Source of the DNA: Colias croceus | Taxonomy: Eukaryota > Arthropoda > Insecta > Lepidoptera > Pieridae | Length of the DNA: 64,000 nucleotides | Assembly (NCBI RefSeq): GCF_905220415.1 | Contig: NC_059548.1 | Location: forward strand, 6,264,501 to 6,328,500 | Direction: 5' to 3' | Part shown: piece after piece, positions 59,936 through 64,000 of the stretch | Position numbering within the stretch: position 1 is the first letter of the stretch | How the letters are laid out: every line of letters begins with the position of its first letter | The notes under the pieces: model-generated | The model's input: only the letters and a program-made list of their open reading frames with translations | Databases searched by the model: none | Told to the model about the DNA's origin: nothing | Position numbers and translations under genes: made by a program

Positions 59936-62527
59936 TATTATATAAAATAAATTTAAAATCACGAACTTTTGGCGCCTTGATGGCGTCGTATACTATACTA
60001 CCCAGCAAACGGGATATCCGGCAAAAGTAAGGACAAAAGCTCACATGTAACCTGAATAGCAGGTAGCTCTAATATTATACATATATGTATTTTATAAACC
60101 TACTTGGGATATGTAATGAAGTTGCCATTAGATTAACTTAACCCCGAAACAAAAATGGAAATAATTTTGAAGAAACCTCGTTAAGAAACCACAATGTGGT
60201 TGAACATGTCATGTTCAAGTGTAGATTCGGCTATTTATGTAAATAAACTTTTAAAATATTACCTGTTCCGTGCAAAAATCCAAAATATGGCACAGACACT
60301 GTATTTCTCACAAACACACACGTTTTAATAAATATAAAACAAAGCGTTTAAGTGTTTCTATCACAGGTAACTCAAAAGTACTTAATATGACGTCAACAAA
60401 ATGCACTTAATTCACGTTATCAATTAATTGTAGGTATTGATAAGAAGTGAAGCGAAACGTCCGCCACAAGAGACGCGGTTTAAACGTATGGCAGTAACGG
60501 ATCAACATTCAACCAACGGGCTTATTATTTGGAAACCGGTGTGGCGTACAAGCCTTCTATGACGTAGGCCACCGTAGACGGTTTATATGATTTGAGAAAT
60601 GCCTTTGGTCACAATTGGCGGTTATTTTACATTTAATAGAGTGATTGCGTAAGAAATTGTAATATCCACGATCAGTACCTAAATTACACAATGCCTCATC
60701 AGATTACCGTCCATAGGTATTGGTATAATTCGCATTATCGTTCTTATGGTTTCCTGACATCAGATATTCTGCCACAGTTGTCAATCTTAATCAGGTGGGT
60801 AACCCTTGGTTGAATCATAATCGAGGCTACTTACTTGTAATGAATGATCAATATTTTTTTCAATTAAGTAGGTACATCCATTCTTTAAGTGGATTAGGAT
60901 TCACTGGTTCATTGCCTTACAAAAATAGACAAGCTGATGAGAGTAAAATAAAATAAAAGAAGGTACTGGACTTAATTATTTTATAGAAAGGATTGTCGAC
61001 GGATATAAAGGAATGGACTGGGAAGTGTGAGGGAAAGAATACGGGGTAACTGCTCCCCCACTCATTGTACAAAACAAAGACTTACAGGTTATTTCACGCC
61101 CCTTTTCTGAGGGGGTCTAGTACCTTCCTTGGTGCAAGCTAGTCCTATTCGTGACACATTAAAAGATCCTACTCATAGGTAATTTATTTTCATTACTTAC
61201 ATGATAAATAGTGGTCACGATTCACGAATTTTAATACGTCGAAAATATTCGTCGCATAATACTTTGCAACGTAATAATATAATACTGCGTAATGCGTTGT
61301 TTTGGTCCTATATAATATCGGTTGTATTTTTAGTGTGTTACAGTAAATATTTTTTATTAAACACACTGAAATAAAGGTGCAAATATTATAATTAGTTAAT
61401 TACCTAATATGAGTGTCACCGACAACTTACTGTGCGCTTTAATTTATGCTTTTTGAATAAAAATCGATTGTTTGACATATAACATAACGAGTTTTTCGTG
61501 TTCAAATCATATAATATGCGATATTTTCGATGCTTCATCCTGATTTTCCGGTTCTCTATCATAGTTTTGTTTTTGTAAACACTTGCAGCTTGTCGATATT
61601 CTAAAAACCACTTTCTATCCAGATTTTGTTCTGTCATGTATTTGAGAGAAATAAAATATTAAGTAATTATTATATATTTTTAAGTATTGTTGAGTAAAAG
61701 TTGAAGAAAGTATGAAAGCAGTACATATGAAACTACGCATATAAAAAATATAATAAACCTACATTTATATTTTATATTTTTACATATAAGCTCAATACTA
61801 AAATGAAACATTTGTGCTGATTAATTTAAAATATCGTTATATTTTTAACATTCAATAATTATGGACGAATATTAAAGTTTTAAGATGAGACAAGGCCAAG
61901 CATTAATTAAACCATAAATGCTAAAAAAAATCGATCGCGTTTTAAATTATGTATTTGTTTAGTTTGTAAGTTACATTTGTAAAAAATTAAATTGTTAAAA
62001 TCCGTAGAACAACCCAATTTTCGGATTAGTGAAGAAAGTTTCTCATTTACGGAACATCTGTAATCACTTTGCGATTAGAAAGTTTAAAGTTTAGTAATCA
62101 ATTTCAAGGATTAGTGACATTTATTTTGTGCCCAATTAGAGCCACATTTATACAAAAAAGCATAACTAGGAAATCATTTTACGATATTCGTGCCATAAAT
62201 AAAAATATTTTAAAGCTTTAAGGGGTTTTGGTGAGAAAATATTTGAAATCAATTGAGGAAAAAGCAAACATAACATTTATTTTATCAATTTTAATCTCCT
62301 TTTGCTAACCTAACAACGACCGCATAAAATAGCTTAACTTTGTAAACCGGTCAAGATTCAAGAAACAAGCTTCTGACTAATAAATCATTATTCTTTACAA
62401 GTACCTACATAGCGTCATAATTGCACTCTACCTGTTCTATTCAATTGTTTTCTTAACATAGCGTAATGTAATGCAATCGAAGTGAGTAATTCTACGTTCC
62501 TTTTCTTAATTTATAATATCTTCTTCT
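59936..62527. other. Non-coding stretch with a candidate alternative promoter
   Basis: No coding exon is recognised. A minus-strand splice donor (GGAACAG|GTAATA, exon edge 60263) and an upstream TGACGTCA (60388-60395, a CRE palindrome) could mark a distal non-coding first exon of the membrane protein gene at 47801-50689. There is no direct evidence for a link. Confidence 0.25.
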
Positions 62528-62697
62528 TCTTATATATAAAAATGAATCGCAAAATGTGTTGGTAAGCGCATAACTCGAGAACGGCTGAATCGATTTCGAT
62601 AATACTTTTTTTATTATATTCCTTGAAGTACGAGGATGGTTCTTATGTAGAGAAAACGTAAACATGTACCACGGGCGAAGCCGGGGCGGACCGCTAG
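62528..62697 (+). mobile_element. Short Helitron of a second family
   Basis: TCTTATATATAAAAATGAAT opens it and CTAG at 62694-62697 closes it. CACGGGCGAAGCCGGGGCGG lies before the end as a hairpin. The body has GCGCATAACTCGAGAACGGC and ATCGATTTCGATAATAC, a layout typical of short lepidopteran Helitrons. Confidence 0.65.
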
Positions 62698-63810
62698 TAT
62701 TGAAATGTTAATCGTTATTTTATTACGATTGTTTCATCATTGTGCATTTTGTCTCTAAAAAATCCCAGTCTTGGTTGATTTCCATCTCTTAAATAACCAT
62801 ACTGTAGTACGTATATTTTCTCTATAAGGTATATTAACATTAGCCCCTTATCTCTATTATAGTTATCGTTTTAATTGCTAGTTTTTGTCCAATAGCCTTT
62901 TGAGATATTAATAGAATTACAAGTGCCAATTGAATGATAAATACCCGAAGAATAGATAAGCATTACACTTAGCCGGTTATAGCACTCTGAGAGTAAATCA
63001 CCGCGATACCTGTTTCGAGTCACGTAGTATGTAAAATCCAGGTATTAAATTATTGTCGTTTATTAGCTGCTAAGATTATTGGCTGAGTCACAACGCCCGT
63101 TATGGTCACATAAATGATAAGTACAGGAAAAGATTCGTACGCGTTTTGTGTAATCTGTGGATGGATTTTTAAGATATTTCTCGAATAAACTAATTAGGGC
63201 TGTATAATATAAACTGATGAGAACACAAAATACCTAAATAAAGAATTAGCAAGATTAGACAGGTAATACTTTTTACACAATTTCCTGCATTTTAAGACTT
63301 AGATAAAGATAAATAAAAACAAGGTAATAAAATGGGTAAAACACTGTAAATAATTATTGTTTTACTTATCACATACATATACTCCCACTCATAATTTCTT
63401 ATCTTAATTATGTTAAATAGCTAACACCATATCAAGCAGTAATTCATGCAAAACAAAATTACTATCTACATGACAGTAAATATAATTGTGGTGTTTGTTT
63501 ATCTCAAATCTTATTTAAACTGCAAACAACATATAAACAAATATTATATGCAAGTACTTCCACTCGTAAGTAGGTACACTTAAAATGACTGCACTAAATT
63601 AAAAATCTGAAAAGTTTACTGACTACATTTGTTTATATTAATAAGTAATATTATGTATATCGTTAAAACAAAGTACCTATCAAACATTTATCACTTTATT
63701 AAATGAACTTTTCACCCATATTATATCGTGTTTGTTTACTTATTTAAACATCTCAATGGACGCAACATCAGATTAGTTATGGCAACAAAAATAATAGTTA
63801 AATCTTAATA
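62698..63810. other. AT-rich non-coding stretch
   Basis: I see no gene or clear repeat boundary here. Confidence 0.4.
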
Positions 63811-64000
63811 TCTATACATATAATAAAATCGTAGGAAAGTCAAAACTGTACATTGAATATTTTTTCAAAAGAATACTTGATCCATGATCTATAATCGATA
63901 TAGAAGCCAAAAACATAGTTTTTAGAATTTTTGTCTGTTTGTCTGTTTGTCGGTTTGTCTGTTTGTCTGTTTGTCTGTATGTTTGTCCGAGCTAATCTCG
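63811..64000 (+). mobile_element. Helitron 5' end, cut by the window edge
   Basis: TCTATACATATAATAAAATC, then GTCAAAACTGTACATTGAAT matches the 5' end of the minus-strand copy at 12943-13457. A TTTGTCTG tandem run occupies about 63928-63986, equivalent in place to the ACAG array of the other copy. Confidence 0.7.

Overview
The window is eukaryotic and AT-rich. It has spliced genes with GT-AG introns, large introns and a dense load of transposon remnants. The repeats point to Lepidoptera: short Helitrons that start TCTATACTAATATTATAA and end CTAG, a tRNA-headed SINE, RTE-type and Jockey/CR1-type LINE pieces, and many scattered TAGGTAGGTA motifs. Protein similarity is judged by eye against remembered insect and vertebrate families; no search was run.

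Five genes can be supported. (1) Bases 1-1655 (+) hold the 3' part of the AP-2 clathrin adaptor alpha subunit. (2) Bases 3880-5599 (-) hold a five-exon INO80 complex subunit E gene, arranged tail to tail with AP-2 alpha; the two polyadenylation signals are about 35 bp apart. (3) Bases 7432-30451 (+) hold clueless/CLUH, modelled here as 24 exons whose phases all agree (1,646 residues), with a 9.9-kb first intron full of transposon debris. (4) Bases 37043-40754 (-) hold calypso, the insect BAP1-type deubiquitinase of the Polycomb PR-DUB complex, in 8 exons (507 residues). (5) Bases 47801-50689 (-) hold a three-exon gene for a small two-pass membrane protein with PPxY motifs that I cannot name. 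A decayed THAP-domain pseudogene lies at 41602-42868 (-), and an orphan possible first exon lies at 44316-44364 (-).

Mobile DNA fills most of the rest: a 5'-truncated LINE (33770-35905), an RTE-type LINE (53469-54500), a cluster of three LINE fragments (58078-59372), at least six Helitron copies or ends, a SINE, and several terminal-inverted-repeat elements with visible target duplications. The best of these is an 873-bp element at 15044-15916 with 70-bp inverted ends and a perfect 9-bp duplication.

The most unusual signals are local tandem amplifications that touch coding or splicing. One is a 90-bp unit repeated ten times at the end of a clueless TPR exon, each copy carrying its own splice donor and reading in frame. 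Another is a 72-bp CCAAT/GC-box array that runs through the calypso stop codon. A third is a tRNA-like sequence enclosed by inverted copies of its own 3' half. From about 50.7 kb to the end there is no recognisable host coding exon.
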